In this document: positions 10,408-23,709 of the stretch, piece by piece
Layout of the letters: each line of letters starts with the position of its first letter
How positions within the stretch are numbered: position 1 is the first letter of the stretch
Assembly: GCA_905250115.1 (NCBI GenBank)
Contig: CAJNOI010000117.1
Location: 74,920 to 138,919 of the forward strand
From: Adineta steineri
Lineage: Eukaryota > Rotifera > Eurotatoria > Adinetida > Adinetidae
Direction of reading: 5' to 3'
DNA length: 64,000 bases
Translations under genes and position numbers: made by a program
The notes under the pieces: model-generated
Told to the model about the DNA's origin: nothing
What the model saw: only the letters and a program-made list of their open reading frames with translations
Databases searched by the model: none

Positions 10408-10689
10408 CCCAGGTGATTCGATCCGACAGTCGGATTCCGACGCAAAAACTATCGGATCTTATTAGATCCGATGGAGAATTCGCCTGAAGTTGTCGGAAGT
10501 TGCCGGAATCCTAGCAACAAGATTCCGACAAAAAAGGCATCGAATGTCGGAATAATCAGGATCCTGTCGAAACCTCTGAGAATCTGACACTTTCTGACAT
10601 CCGGAACCGCATGTCGGAATCCTGGTGCGAGGATTCCGGCAACTTCCGGCGAATTCCCATCGGATCCGATAGGGTGAGTTTGACCTGGG
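10408..10689. mobile_element. Foldback/MITE-like element with long inverted repeats
   Basis: The ends are CCCAGGTGA at 10408 and TGACCTGGG ending at 10689. Inside, a left arm (GATCCGATGGAGAATTCGCC...GAAGTTGCCGGAATCC.. GATTCCGACA, about 10465-10530) matches the inverse of the right arm (TGTCGGAATCC...GGATTCCGGCAACTTCCGGCGAATTCCCATCGGATCCGATA, about 10612-10672 in parts). The arms are over 60 bases with few mismatches, around a short centre. It has no coding capacity. It is much less AT-rich than its surroundings. No clear target duplication was found. Confidence 0.75.
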
Positions 10690-11494
10690 TGATTTTATTC
10701 TCAAAAGAACATAACCGACATTTCCAAAATAGTCACACGTTGACAAGCCAAATAATCAAAACGTGGTTGATGAGATACGTCATAAATTGAGAATGAATGT
10801 GACTTACTAAAATATTGAGGATGTCTATGTTTTCAAGGCAAATATGATGAAATACAAAGATATGCCGTATAAATGAAAGTAGTGTTTCGACGTAGACTTC
10901 GGAGACAGACAACAAATTGAATCGAATCAAATGAACGTGTAGATATTCGGTTCATTCATCAAATAATATGAATACTGTAAAATCAGGCCAGAGGAAAATG
11001 TGATACATGCTCGGTCACAATTTAATGAAGACAAAGTTTATATGGTTACATAAAATATTCAAAAATAAATCTTTATCGTAGAAATCGATAGATAGAAGTC
11101 TGTCGAAAAAGAACATTATTTATCACAGTCGAATCGAACTCAAATGAATATTTACTTATTCATTTAGATCTCTGGTAAGTATAGACTTGTACAGAAATGT
11201 TTACTCTTTTGAACAGTATAAGTTTGTTAAAAATAAAGTTAAAAATAAGATTTTATTGTTAACAGATAAAAACGTGTAAGATAGTCAAATCATCCCGCAT
11301 GCATTCATTAAGTATCAAAACATTCCAAACAGAAGTCATTAGACACAGTTTCTAGTAGGTCTTACTAAAAAGATTATGGAAGCGTTATGGGAAAAGATTT
11401 CGAGAAAGAGATGTTTTCTCTACAAGATCGAAGCCTGGATTTTTTCTACGGTTTATACAGAGAAGTTCTGGGAGTTAGAACACAAAAGTTATAA
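10690..11494. other. Non-coding stretch
   Basis: AT-rich sequence between two mobile elements. Short open frames are present, but no recognisable protein, RNA gene or repeat. Confidence 0.35.
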
Positions 11495-12826
11495 CACTAG
11501 TCGACGTTCTTGTCCTCTTCTTTCCAGGTTCTTGTCTTTCTTGCTTTTCTGGCAAGATTCTTTTTCTGTTCTTTACATGCAAGATTCTTGCCTGAAAATT
11601 CCTTACATACAAGATTCTTGTCTGAAAAAACTGATCTTGCCTTTCTTGTGAGATTCGTGTAGACCGAATCTTGTCTGATGAGGCAAGAAATTCTTCTCCA
11701 AACAAGATTTTTGTTCTCTTACTTTCTTGCCTGGTCCTTGTTTTCCTTGAATTCTTCCCTGATTCTTATCCTTCTTGATTTTCTTGCCTGTTTCTGATTT
11801 CTTAGGCTTCTTGCCTGATCCTGGTCACAATAAAAAAGCCTTTTCTAGGTTATTACTATCATTTTTATTTTATTTTATTATAAGCTTTTCACACCATGTA
11901 CAAAAAAATATAAAAGAACAAAAAAATACTCTAAATTTCACATATTCATGAAGTAGTTTTAGTTTTTAACATAAAAAATATAAAAAAATTCTTCTTATAT
12001 TTATTTTCTTAAAATTTTACCTATACGAAGAGAATTATCAAACAATAGTTTTTTAAATAAATGGATATTTTCTTCGTCCATTGTATGTAATACTTTTACG
12101 GTAGTGAAGAAATCTAAAAAAAAATAAAATATTAAGATATGAATTAGAAAAATATCAAAATATGTTCAATAAGGATTGCTTTGAGGAAACAATGAGAAAA
12201 TGGATATAATATATTCTATTGTTTTCTCGATGTAAAATAAACTTTTATTATACATCCAGTTAAAACAATAACTTACTAGACGTCGTTTGAATTAAATAAA
12301 CGCGTTAGAAAAAGAAAATAATCTAAGTAAATTTGAACTATACTTATCGAGTCAGTAACGGTTATGAATAAATAACGTTCAGCTAATGCTCTTATATATG
12401 TGATAAACAAAGATCACATCACATTTCGTTCATCTTGCAAAGCTGGCAAGAATCTTTTTTCTTTTCTATTACAAGAATCTTGTCTGAATAACAAAGAAAT
12501 TTAAAATATCTTGTGTTTCTTTCCCGGCTCTTGTTTTTCTTGATTTTCAGACAAGATTCTTTTTATCTTGAACTTCAGTCAAGATTCTTTTTAAAAGGAA
12601 AGCAAAAGATTCTTGTCTGAATATTAAACATATCTTGAATATCTTATACTTCTTGTCTGATTCTTTGATTTCTGATTGTACAGACAAGATTCTTGTCAAC
12701 TGGAAATTCTTGTGTGATTCTTTTTACTTTCCTGTCGAAAAGAATCTTGCCTGAACGCAAGAATCTTGTCTGAAAAGCAGGAAAAGCAAGAACCTGGAAA
12801 GAAGAGGACAAGAACGTCGACTAGTG
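11495..12826. mobile_element. CACTA-like non-autonomous transposon
   Basis: The left end begins CACTAGTCGACGTTCTTG and stays identical to the inverse of the right end (closing at 12826 with CGTCGACTAGTG) through ...TCCTCTTCTTTCCAGGTTCTTG, about 40 bases. Both subterminal regions are packed with direct and inverted copies of AAGATTCTTGTCTGAA (about 11540-11830 and 12430-12780). CACTA ends with dense short subterminal repeats are the hallmark of the CACTA (En/Spm) superfamily. The flanking bases (TAA before, AAA after) allow only a 2-bp duplication, so the target duplication is not convincing. The AT-rich centre has no transposase. Confidence 0.75.
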
Positions 12827-13385
12827 AAAGTGTGTGCTGAATTATCCTTTGTTTCTCTAATAAAATGTATCAAGAACATGAATAATAATATTAATTTTGA
12901 TAATTCAGCATAAAATCCAAAAGTCCTTTTAGTTTATTTCACTACTTCAACAATATTTGTTAGAAAAGATATAAGGTTGTTCATAAAAGAGAAAAGACAC
13001 AAGAAGTTATTGAAATTCAATCAAAATTTACATGAATATATAAAGAAAAAAACTAAGATAGATATAAATTTTTCAAAATGTGTGAAAATAAAATTATATA
13101 CCTTTTTATTTCCAAATCCATTGAATTGATACATTCACTTCTAAAAAAATTTATCAAACAAGTAAATTTCATTGATAACAGTGGATAAATGCAGGTTTAG
13201 TATTTGTATAATAACATCGATTCTAGAACATTTATTAATTTACAAAAATTTACAAGAATTCCCAGAAATAACAAATAAAAAAAACGCTATTTAAAAGTTA
13301 CGCTTATAAATCAGTACAATTAATATACAGAGTATTTTAAACGGACTTAAACCAAGATGGAGACTGAATATTTAGCGTCATTTAA
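12827..13385. other. 3' flank of the ABC transporter gene
   Basis: AT-rich, non-coding. No terminator-like or RNA structure was recognised. Confidence 0.35.
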
Positions 13386-16300
13386 TTAGCGATGGCCAAC
13401 AGACAGTTGTGCCATTGCAAGCTGTGTATATAATCCTCCCTTTGTCAATAGTTCTTTATGTGTACCCTAAAATAATATTTAATCTTTTATAAAGAAGAAA
13501 GTCAATTTCATACTTACTTCTTCTCTTAATTTGCCTCGATTTACAACAGCAATTTTTTCGGAATTTCGAATTGTTGATAAACGATGAGCAATTGTTAAGC
13601 ATGTTCGACCTATGCGTGCTTGATCTAATGTTGATTGAACAACTTTTTCGCTTTTATTATCTAATGCTGATGTTGCTTCATCAAGAAGAAGAATTTTTGG
13701 ATTACGAATTAAAGCTCGAGCAATAGCAACTAAAAGCATAAATCGTTTATAAAAAGACTTTTTTTAAACAAATATTTACTTCGTTGTTTTTGTCCACCAG
13801 ATAATTGACTACCTTTTGCTCCACACATTGTTTCATAGCCCTAAAACATCAGTAGAATAATCTAGGATAAACAAAAAAGGTGAAGAAACCTGAGGAAAGG
13901 AGATAATCAATTCGTGAATATTAGCCATTCGAGCAGCAGTTTCAATTTCATCTTGTGTTACTTGTCGACTATTATCACCATATGCAATATTATCACGAAT
14001 AGAAATATTAAAAAGAACTGGTTCTTGTTGAACAAGACCCATCAATGATCGAAGCCATCGAATATTCAAAACTTTTATATCATTTCCATCTATTAAAATT
14101 TTTCCTTTTATTGGATCATAGAATCGTTGTAACAACGCCATAGTTGTTGATTTTCCACATCCTGATGGGCCAACAAAAGCTGTCGTATTACCATTTAAAC
14201 ATTTCAATGAGAAATGTCTTAAAATACGGAGATTTGGTCGAGTTGGATATCGAAAACAAACATCATGAAATTCAATATTACCCACAAAATCTTCCTAAAT
14301 AATAATAACAAAAGATTTCATTGGTATGAATCGAGAAGATGTAGCTTATTACTTCTGCCAAAATGATCCCCGATTCCTTATTAGGATCAATTTGTGATTG
14401 TCGGTGATGAAGTTTTATAATTCTTAATGCGGCTAGTTTAGCTTTTGAATAATCAGGAACCGTATTCAATGAACGACTAATAGTAAATATAGACAGTGAT
14501 ATAACAGCATACACTCTTTCATAAAAAATATATTTAGATAAAAGTAAATATTAATCACAAACTATTTTACCTGTACACTCGATCGAATTGTAACTCTCCA
14601 TTGTTGACGAGGTCACTACCATATCCAAAACATGCGGATGCAAAAAAATACCCTACTGAACTAGATATAGCATCACCTAGAGCTATCAGGTGTATTTGAC
14701 GTATTCGTTTTCTAAATATTTCAGTGATTTAGAAAAATCAATTGAATTGAGAGAAGTCGAGCGTAATACTTAAATTCTGCATTGAATGCATCTTGATAAA
14801 GTTGGATAAAACAATTTTCTTGATGAAGAGCAACGACAGTACGAATATGTTCGATTGCTTGTGTTGCATGCTAAAACAAGAAGCAGCCATAAATATAAAT
14901 GAAATAATGTGATTTTAATCATTACCTGTCCACCTTGTTCGGCAAATAAAATTTTATCTTTTGAGTGTTTGTCGTTATCTTCTATTTGACTTCGAAGCTT
15001 TCCTGCTAATATTATAATAGGAGCAAAGCACAAACTAACCAATGTCAGTTTCCAGCTCGCTGCGAATGAAATTATTAAGCCTGCTATAGAGGCACCTATT
15101 GATTGAAAAATGATTCCAATACGAATACCAGTCATTCCCTGTAAAACAACTTTGATTAAAAAATAATCGCACACATTTTATTTAGAAGAAAGGCGTTCAG
15201 CACAAATATATAAATTTTGATTTCCCTTAAAAATAGAAATACTATTTACAATTACCTTAAGAGCTGAGGCATCTGAAGAAAGACGTGTAACAAGAGCTCC
15301 AACAGAATTTGTTTGTTGATCAAAATAACTTATTTCTTGTCGAAGCATAGCGCTAAATGTTAATTGTCGCATTCTCATCGTCAATGCTTCACCTGATTTA
15401 GCAAAACTAAGACAACTTAAGAATTGAGCGATAAATTCACCAACACCAAACAAGAAACAAATTATGGCATATATGTGTATCAAACGATCTTGTTCATTTG
15501 AGTTTGGTTCACTAACTGTACCATACATATTTGTAAGTATAAGTCCGTAGAAGGGTTGAATTATACCATAACCAAGAGAAGTAAATGTGCCTAATAAAAT
15601 CCAATGCCATTCTGGGGCGTTAAATTTTGAAATCTTGAATAGAAATGGAATACGAAAATACTTATTTTGTGAGAGATTATCTGGTGACGTATCATCTGCA
15701 TTCTCATCATATCCATCAGAATTGCCACCTGAATGCATTGATTGTTTTGAAATTTTTCTACTAGCTAAAATTAACGTATTCATTATATAATAATAAAACA
15801 AGATAGCGTAAATGTGTAACCTAGTAACTGTTGTGCCCATACATACTCATCGTTGGTGTCGTTTTCTTCTGTTTCACTCTCTGAGTCACTTTCTTCCGGT
15901 GCCTTTTCAGTTTGACTTGTAACTAATTCATAATAGAGTCCTTTCCGTTTCATTAATTCATTATGTGTTCCACTTTCTTTTACTTGTCCATTTTCGAATG
16001 CAACGATCAAATCAGCATTTCGTATTGTACTTAAACGATGAGCTATTACTATTGTAGTTCGACCTTCTTTCGCTTTATCTAATGCATCTTGTACAACTCG
16101 TTCGCTAGTATTATCTATATAATACAATGTCAATTATAAATAAAAAGAAAAAGTAACACACCAAGTGCACTTGTTGCTTCATCTAATAAAAGAATCTTTG
16201 GATTTGATAACATTGCTCGAGCAATAGCCACTACAAAAGAAAGAAAACAATTTATACTATAATAAGAAACATTTATTCGATATACCTCGTTGTTTTTGAC

Positions 16301-19210
16301 CGCCGCTGAGTTTATCACCTGATGATGTTTTATACTTCTACGAAATAAAAAAGATTTTATTGATGAAAGACTAATCATAAGTAAAGCTAATACTTCTGGA
16401 AGTGCCATTATAAAGTCATGAGCATTGGCTATTTTAGCAGCTGCTTCTACTTCTTCATCTGTCGCATTTGGTTTACCAAATCGGATATTATCTTCGATTG
16501 ATCCTGTGAAAAGAACCGGTTCTTGACTGACAATCCCTATATGTGATCGAAGCCAAGCCACATTCAACTTTGTTATATTTATTCCATCGATTAAAATTCG
16601 ACCACTATCTGAATCATAAAATCGTTGTATTAATTGGATAGCTGTACTTTCTATGAGAATAATGAAAACCTAAACTACTAGCGAACTACAAAATAACTCA
16701 CTTCCACATCCTGATGATCCGACCAAAGCAATTGTTTTACCAGATGGAATATACATTGATAGTTTATTGAGGATCTACATACAAATGATATATAATGTAT
16801 AAAAGTTCGATGAAAGTTGAAAAAATTCATACCAAAGCATCTTGTCTTGCAGGATAAGTAAAACTAACATTATCAAATTCAATATCACCTTTAATAGTTA
16901 GTGGCTGTTCACCATCATCACTCAACGCATTAATCATTGAAGACTAAGAGGTTATGAAAGAAAATTCATTGTATGACCACATTATTCTAAGCTTACTCTT
17001 TCAATAATGTGAAATACACCACCTCCACTACCCAGAGCTTCTGCAAAACTTTGAATATTAGGCATAAATTGAGATACTTGCATTGTAGCGACCTACAAAC
17101 AGTACATGAGAATTATATGAATAATATATTCTTTTCTAAGGCGAAAATATACCATACAGGCGTAGAGAATCTATAAATAAAATTTGCGAATGAAAGAAGT
17201 GTGACGGAGATCATAAACTTACCAAAAATACTGATCCGGCTGAATAGTTTGAACAATCAGCTTGAGAAAGATGTAAACCATACCTATAATTAATTGTTAT
17301 ATATTTATTTACATAATGGAAAAAGAATAATGAAATATAATACCAGAGTGTAAGTGCTGTTGCTGAATAACTGAAAAGATTATTTAAACCTTGACATAAT
17401 CCTACATAAGTACCTTTTTTTACTCCAATAGTTTTTGCCTTCGCCAAACTATTTGCAAATCTAAAATAATAAATATAGTATAAGATGATAGATATCATAA
17501 TTATATACCTTTCTTCCTCTTTTTTTTGACCATGGAATGCTGTAACTGTTCGAATACTTTGTAAAACTTCTTGTGCAATTGATGATGCTGATGCAAATGC
17601 TTGTACTTCTTTTACTGTATATGTAATAATCGTCTATAAAGAAATTAAAGTTTCTTACTAATTTATAGAATATATTTTTACTTTGATTGTAAAATTAATA
17701 GTAACAACTATTAGCGGAGATATAGATAGATAAACCAATGTTAATTTCCATCCTTCCACAAATGCCAATATGAGTGAACTGATCATTCGCACGCAAAGTG
17801 AAAAGAAATCAGGTACTTTCTCACTACCATAAACCATTTATTAGAAAGATTTATTAAAATTTAACGAATTAAATTACCCTATTCCATCTTTAATTTTATC
17901 TGCAACGAAATGATAAAATGAAATCATAAGTCATACTGAGAATATTCATTTACCTAGATCATCAACAAGTCGATTACTTAATTCTCCAGCATTTTGTACA
18001 TCAAACCAACCAATTTCTTGTCGAAGAATGTTTTGAAAAAGAGCAAATCGAATACGACGAACTTGTCTCTCAGCAGTGATAAGCCAAGTTGACCAACCAA
18101 TGTAACACAGTATTAAATTTCCTAAGCCGACCATCACATAATAAGTTATAATATTTTCCATAGAAATCGTAGATGAAACATTATTTGTAGTATTAACAAC
18201 GACTGAACTATAGAAAAATGAGACTAAATTATATCAACCTACAATTGTCTAGTTACCATTCATTTGAAAGATTAAAAGTGGTAGAAGTATTCATTTTGCT
18301 ATTGGTAGCAAAATGATTAAGTATTTGTTTATATAAAATAAGGACTATTGGATAACAAGCTAAAGAAAAAGAGTTCGACTTGACTCTAATACATGAAATT
18401 CCATACCTCCAGTTCCCAATGCTAAAAACAATCAAGAATAAATTATATTTAGAACAAAATTTAACTAACCAGCGATAGAACCAATAATCATCAAAAGCAT
18501 ATCTAGTCCATCAGCAAACTTGTAGATTTCGAATAGTTTCAAACGACGAGTTTCAAATTCTTGTGATTTTTGGAATCTTTCAGCAAGTCTATTAAGAAAT
18601 ACACTATTCGTTCTTATTCAATAATATATAGATAACTTAACGGTTTTTTTCCCCTAAAGACCGATCTGTTTCGATGAAGGTTTATTTTTGAAATGAAATC
18701 AAAATCACCTGCACCGGCAGACATACTTGCTCGAATTTGTCGTTGTACATCAGGACCATTGAGTGTTTGTTGAACTTTTCTTTGAAGATCTTCTTCATCT
18801 ATTACGACTTTTGATCTCATCCTTGTCATTTTATTATTAGTTGCATCAAATCTATAAGAAACAAAGTTGAATTTTTCAGTACAAATTCTAACATACTTTT
18901 TAAGCTCGGGAACAACGTCATCAGCTGATGAGTGATGTGATGATGATTCAAGAGAAGCAGATCTATCTGGAGGCGATATACCAGCAGAATGTGATGGTTT
19001 TGGGATAGATAAATGATCAAGTGGTAATTCATGTAAATTATCTGGCAATGAAAGATGTGAAACCGTTGGTGATGAAACTTGAAAGTTAGGTATTGACGTA
19101 GTATGTGTCATCTTCACTGATGGAAGTGGCGAAGCATTTGTTGAATTGCTTGGCAAATCCATCTCGTTATCGATATCACTATTCGATTCGTATTTCGGGA
19201 TATCTTCCAT
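13386..19210 (-). CDS. ABCB-type full transporter (P-glycoprotein/MDR family)
   Basis: A multi-exon gene on the minus strand, ATG at 19210 and TAA at 13386-13388. About 150 Ser/Pro/Asp-rich N-terminal residues, longer than in vertebrate P-glycoprotein, precede [20 protein letters not shown], the start of the first membrane domain (about 17.1-18.6 kb). NBD1 shows Walker A GSSGCGKST (near 16710), Q-loop SQEPVLF, signature [14 protein letters not shown] and Walker [11 protein letters not shown] with an H-loop [11 protein letters not shown] short acidic linker follows ([12 protein letters not shown], near 15870), then the second membrane domain ([20 protein letters not shown] onward, about 14.3-15.7 kb). 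NBD2 has Walker [45 protein letters not shown] and [10 protein letters not shown], and ends in AQLSVGHR. All catalytic motifs are present in both halves, so an active ATP-driven exporter of lipophilic compounds at a membrane is expected. Introns are about 45-65 bases. Substrate is unknown. Confidence 0.92.
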
Positions 19211-21667
19211 AGCGATGCAAATAAATCAACGAATTACTTATACAATCGATAAAATAAAAATGATATTAAATGATAATGAGAAAAAAGAACTAGTAAATAG
19301 AAAGAAGAGAGTCTATTTACTAATGTATGATATGATGTTTCACTGATTATAAATGATAAATCATGATGTTCACTGAATTTTTGAAGGTAGAATTAAACTT
19401 GATTAGTACGTCATTAGTTATCATGTAGTAATGAGAAGCATACAGCCCACATATACATATTTTTTTATAGACAAAATACTATATTAAAATTAATTCATAG
19501 ATTGTCTATATGTTTTGGACATTCTTACTCAATATTTTATCTATGATATATCGCTGATAGTCATATAAAAATAAAAATTTGTCGATTATTCGTTTTATCT
19601 ATTAAATCTATCGAGTATGCCTCAGTTTTAATACATAGTTACATTTATCATTCTACAAATACAATTTGAATGCATTCGATGAGAAGAATATATAAACAGA
19701 TGATGTATTCTCTCTTTGATAACTATGATTAATAATTAGATAAGTGCTTTGCATTTATTTTATTAATCATTTATTTCTCAACATAATAAAGGAACATCTT
19801 TTGACAAAGTAACATGTATCATAATTAATAGTCAAAAGATTATTTTTGTATTTCTCAACGACGATTTTAGTTGAAGTTTTATTCTGAGTTATATTCAAAG
19901 TTAAAGTGATAATAGTTCTTTTATTGTCATTTTAGTTTTATCTCATGATAATGTTATATCTCATCGTATTTAGCATAATAAAAATCTTTGAAAGACTCTT
20001 TTTGTACTGCAAAAGAAGCTTATTTATACAGTTTTTGTAGCGCATTCAATAACACATCTTCCAAAAAAAAATCAAGATGTTATTATTTTTTCAAATCAAG
20101 ATATAATTATTTTAGACATATGTACATTCTAAACTTAGAACTCAAAATTAAACAAAATCTTCAAATGATTAATTAAATAATAAAAATACCTCTATTATAT
20201 GTTGTTTAAAAAGCAGAAACTTACTTATATATTTATCATTAAAAAAATAAGTGAATTGTTTCAGAATAAAAACCGTTCATTAACCAGTTCAACTGATATA
20301 TTGCTAATAAAACTTTCGTAGAAAAAAAACATATTATAAATTTAACAATAATTGAAAAACAGTTACGTGTAATTTGTTACCTATCATCTATAATATTTTA
20401 ATTGATAAAAAATACAAAATAAAAATCTAACTATCAAAGTAGAATTGAATCCAGTCAATATAATTAATTATTTTTGAAAAACTTTAACACTTAATTATTA
20501 TGATGAGCTAATAAATATAAGGATGAAATATTTGAATCAGATAAAAATTTCTTATTTATTAGATTCATTTTAAAATATTGTCGTTTTCTTGTAATATGAA
20601 CATCTAAACCCTATTACTCATCTTCAAAAATAAAACTAATGCGTAAAATCATACTCAAACAAAAATAATATTACTGTATTTGCTCCGTATTTACGTTAAC
20701 GTACACATCATATCGTTTTTATTTTTTCAATCTTCTTTACAATATAAAAAAATTTTAATGCATTTAATATTTATTTTCATCAAATGATTTTAAAGGCTAT
20801 CGTATAGAAAAGAAATGGAGTGAATACAATTGTCAAGGTATATTACGATGATGAATGTTATGAATACTGTCTTATTCGATTTACTCTCAATGAGTATGTG
20901 TTTATATAGTATTTTTATACGAAATAAATGAAAAATATGTCATACCTGATCGATTGAAATTATTTCTATATGTTTATATATTATATTGCAAAACAGAATA
21001 TTGATTCAAGCATTTCGATCTTACTTAATCATAATGCTTTACATTAATTTAAATAAAATGAAAAATATTATCATTTATAACATATTCAAAAATAAAGGCA
21101 TCACGTTGTTTTAACAGTATATACTACAAACTCATATAGCTACGTTAAACATAGTTGAACGTCTGACTCCTTTTATAACAAGATTACGATATAATAAATC
21201 TATGTAAGCATTCTGTGAAATTAAGAAATGAGAGAGTGTTGTAATAAATTCTTTTCTTGTCTTTGTCATAGCACTATATGCTTGTAATATGATAATGATT
21301 AACTTACGTAACATGTGCAAAAGACTTGATTACTTATTAACAACTTCCTTATTTGATTTCTATACATTATTAGCTTGAATTTTTTATTAATCAACGTTCT
21401 ACGTAAAAAATATATTAATACCTATTCTACATCGACTTGTTATCTTTTTACTTAACTATGATATTCGAAAAGTTGTATTTTTTTGTTATAAAAGATGATA
21501 TTGAAAACACACCGTTGTATATTTTTAAAGCTAAGTAATTTTCAATCAAAACAAAACAAAAAATGGATGACTGTTGGGTGAAAGGATCATTCATAGGATT
21601 CTTTGGAGAGTCTACTTCTGAAAACATCTTAAAATTTGCAACATAAATGAAAAAAAATGAAAATTAT
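19211..21667. other. Long AT-rich intergenic region
   Basis: Upstream of the ABCB gene. Only short, low-complexity frames; a 62-residue minus-strand frame at 21132-21320 has no recognisable family. No tRNA-like fold or tandem repeat noticed. Confidence 0.4.
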
Positions 21668-23709
21668 TTATTTTTTTCCACGATCAGGATTATGAGTATC
21701 TATTGAACCACCTGCTTTTCCATAAGGTGGATCATTAGAAACTACTTGATTTGGTTTGCTCCAATCTTTTCGTGTTGTACCTAATATATAAGCAAAACAA
21801 TAAAATTATAATTATCTATAATGATTTCTTTACCAGGTTGTTTAGTATCATCAGTGGTATTGACTTTTTGTTTTTTATCACTCGTTTTCGTTTTATTTAA
21901 ATTACTACCTTTGCTTGCATCAGATTGTTTTTCACCTAGAATAAATATATAATTGAAGTGATTTACATAAATTATTTTCTATATTAATTCTAATTCCTTT
22001 AAGGCTGCATTCAATATATTTAAACTGATACGGATTAAGTAAAAATATATAAAAAAAAGTGAGTTAAATTTCAATAATATACAAATAAAGATAATAACTT
22101 ATAAGATACATGTGATGAAAAGGTCACATATTGATGCTATGTAAAACTTGTATCATTATAGTTAGATCATATAGTTTAAAAGTATATTTCTGTATCTGAC
22201 ATAATCGAAAATTACGAATGGTGTACATCTCTAGATATACTTGATCTTACTCTTTTATATGAAATTTTCACTACTATTTAATAGAATTTCTGATACGATA
22301 GTTTTTATACATTCTAGTAGAGTTATTACATTTTCATGAAAGTGCAAAGATATTTTGGTTAAATTAGATACTATCGTTAAAACGAAAGAATTTCAAATAA
22401 TCTCTATATTCGAGTTAAAACTCAGTAAAAAAACAGATCTAGTTTAACTAACTGTCTGTATTCTGGCGTAAATAAATAAACATATATAATACATTTTCTT
22501 CATTTCATCAAATGACTGTTCATGTACTAGTTTTGTGTTCGAAAATGAAATATATTCACTTGGTTCCATTTAAAACACTCTAAAAGAGACACTAGCAAAC
22601 TCGATCTTTGTTACGTACTTTTGGAGCATTAAGAAGTATAGAACTACTTTATTTTCTCCTTGATTTTATAGTCATTTTTTTATATATAATTAGTGCTCAC
22701 TCCGATAATGCGATAGTTCGAATTGATTATTGAATATTTTTACTATGCTTTCTGCGAGATTAAAATTATTATTTATTTGAAGATATTATAAATCTATAGT
22801 TTAGCTGTTAGAAATCTTCTTGTTAGAACATTTTCGATATATCATTTATTTCTTTATTCGAAAGTTAAAAAAGGTTTTTTGAAAATTCGTCGACATACTT
22901 CAGTTCGCATCAAGCAATACATTGGTTGATATCTCTGTTCCTGTATGTACATCAGCGTTTAGAGATAGTTATAATAAAATTTTCAATACAACTAGATTTT
23001 ATTTTATGATCTTTGGTTTAGGTTTTTTTTTATTGATTTTAGATAGAATCGTACGAAGAAAACTAGATGCTATTATCATTAAACATGGAAAGTAACCATC
23101 TATGTGTAAAATAAGACATGAACAGATGAGACGAGATCTTTTTCTAGTACTGAAAGAAAAAATGTAAAAGGGAAGGAAAATGAGAAAGAACAGATAGTTA
23201 TTAAAGAAATTGAATTCGGTAATAGTAGAGATAGATATTTAGCAATATGAGTATTATATTCATTTTTCATCCTCATCTACATCCTAATCTTCTGACTAGT
23301 TCTCTATATTACATATTATCTTGTAAATCTGCTACCTAACTCGATATAACAAGTCTATTCGCATTGAAATGATTTACACAATGAGAATATCTATAATAGA
23401 TAGTCGAATTCTATTGCTCTCGAGAAATTTTCAAGAAAAGTAATTGTCATATCTTGTAAATCAAGCATGTCGTTTGTGAATTCTATTGAACTTAGTTGAA
23501 ATCTTATCAATTTCCATATTAATTTACTTTTATTTTGATTTGTAGATGAGCGTGAATCACTACTATCATAACGAACATGTTGTATAATCAACGACGGACG
23601 TATAAGATTAATTCGTCGTTGCTAGAATATATAAATCTAAATTAATTATCGTGAGAATTATATTTTAACTTACAGTTGCAACTGTTAATGACTGTCGTAT
23701 TGCTTGCAT
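21668..23709 (-). CDS. Small protein with a probable mitochondrial presequence, family unknown
   Basis: Four exons on the minus strand that join in phase: 23674-23709, 23528-23621, 21834-21935 and 21668-21780. All junctions are GT-AG, and the sum is 345 bases, 114 residues plus stop. The N-terminus MQAIRQSLTVATQRRINLIR has Arg, Ser and hydrophobic residues with no acid until about residue 36, as in a cleavable matrix-targeting helix; HVRYDSS around 31-37 could be the processing site. The rest is hydrophilic and probably disordered (SEKQSDASKGSN...KTSDKKQK) and ends with a more structured-looking DWSKPNQVV, PPYGKAGGSIDTHNP and RGKK. The family was not recognised. The second intron is about 1.6 kb, far larger than typical here. 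The exon model rests on reading-frame continuity only; no transcript is available. Confidence 0.6.

Noticed and set aside
10462-10746. 94-residue frame rich in Arg/Pro/Ser
   Set aside because: Produced by the foldback arms; both strands open because of the palindrome.
11376-11705. Frames with repeated QDSCLK / ARILHVK
   Set aside because: Translations of the AAGATTCTTGTCTGAA subterminal repeats of the CACTA-like element.
11540-12780. CRISPR-like regularly spaced repeats
   Set aside because: AAGATTCTTGTCTGAA copies occur in both orientations at irregular spacing inside a transposon.
21132-21320. 62-residue minus-strand frame
   Set aside because: No family, no splice partners, AT-rich setting; could be chance.
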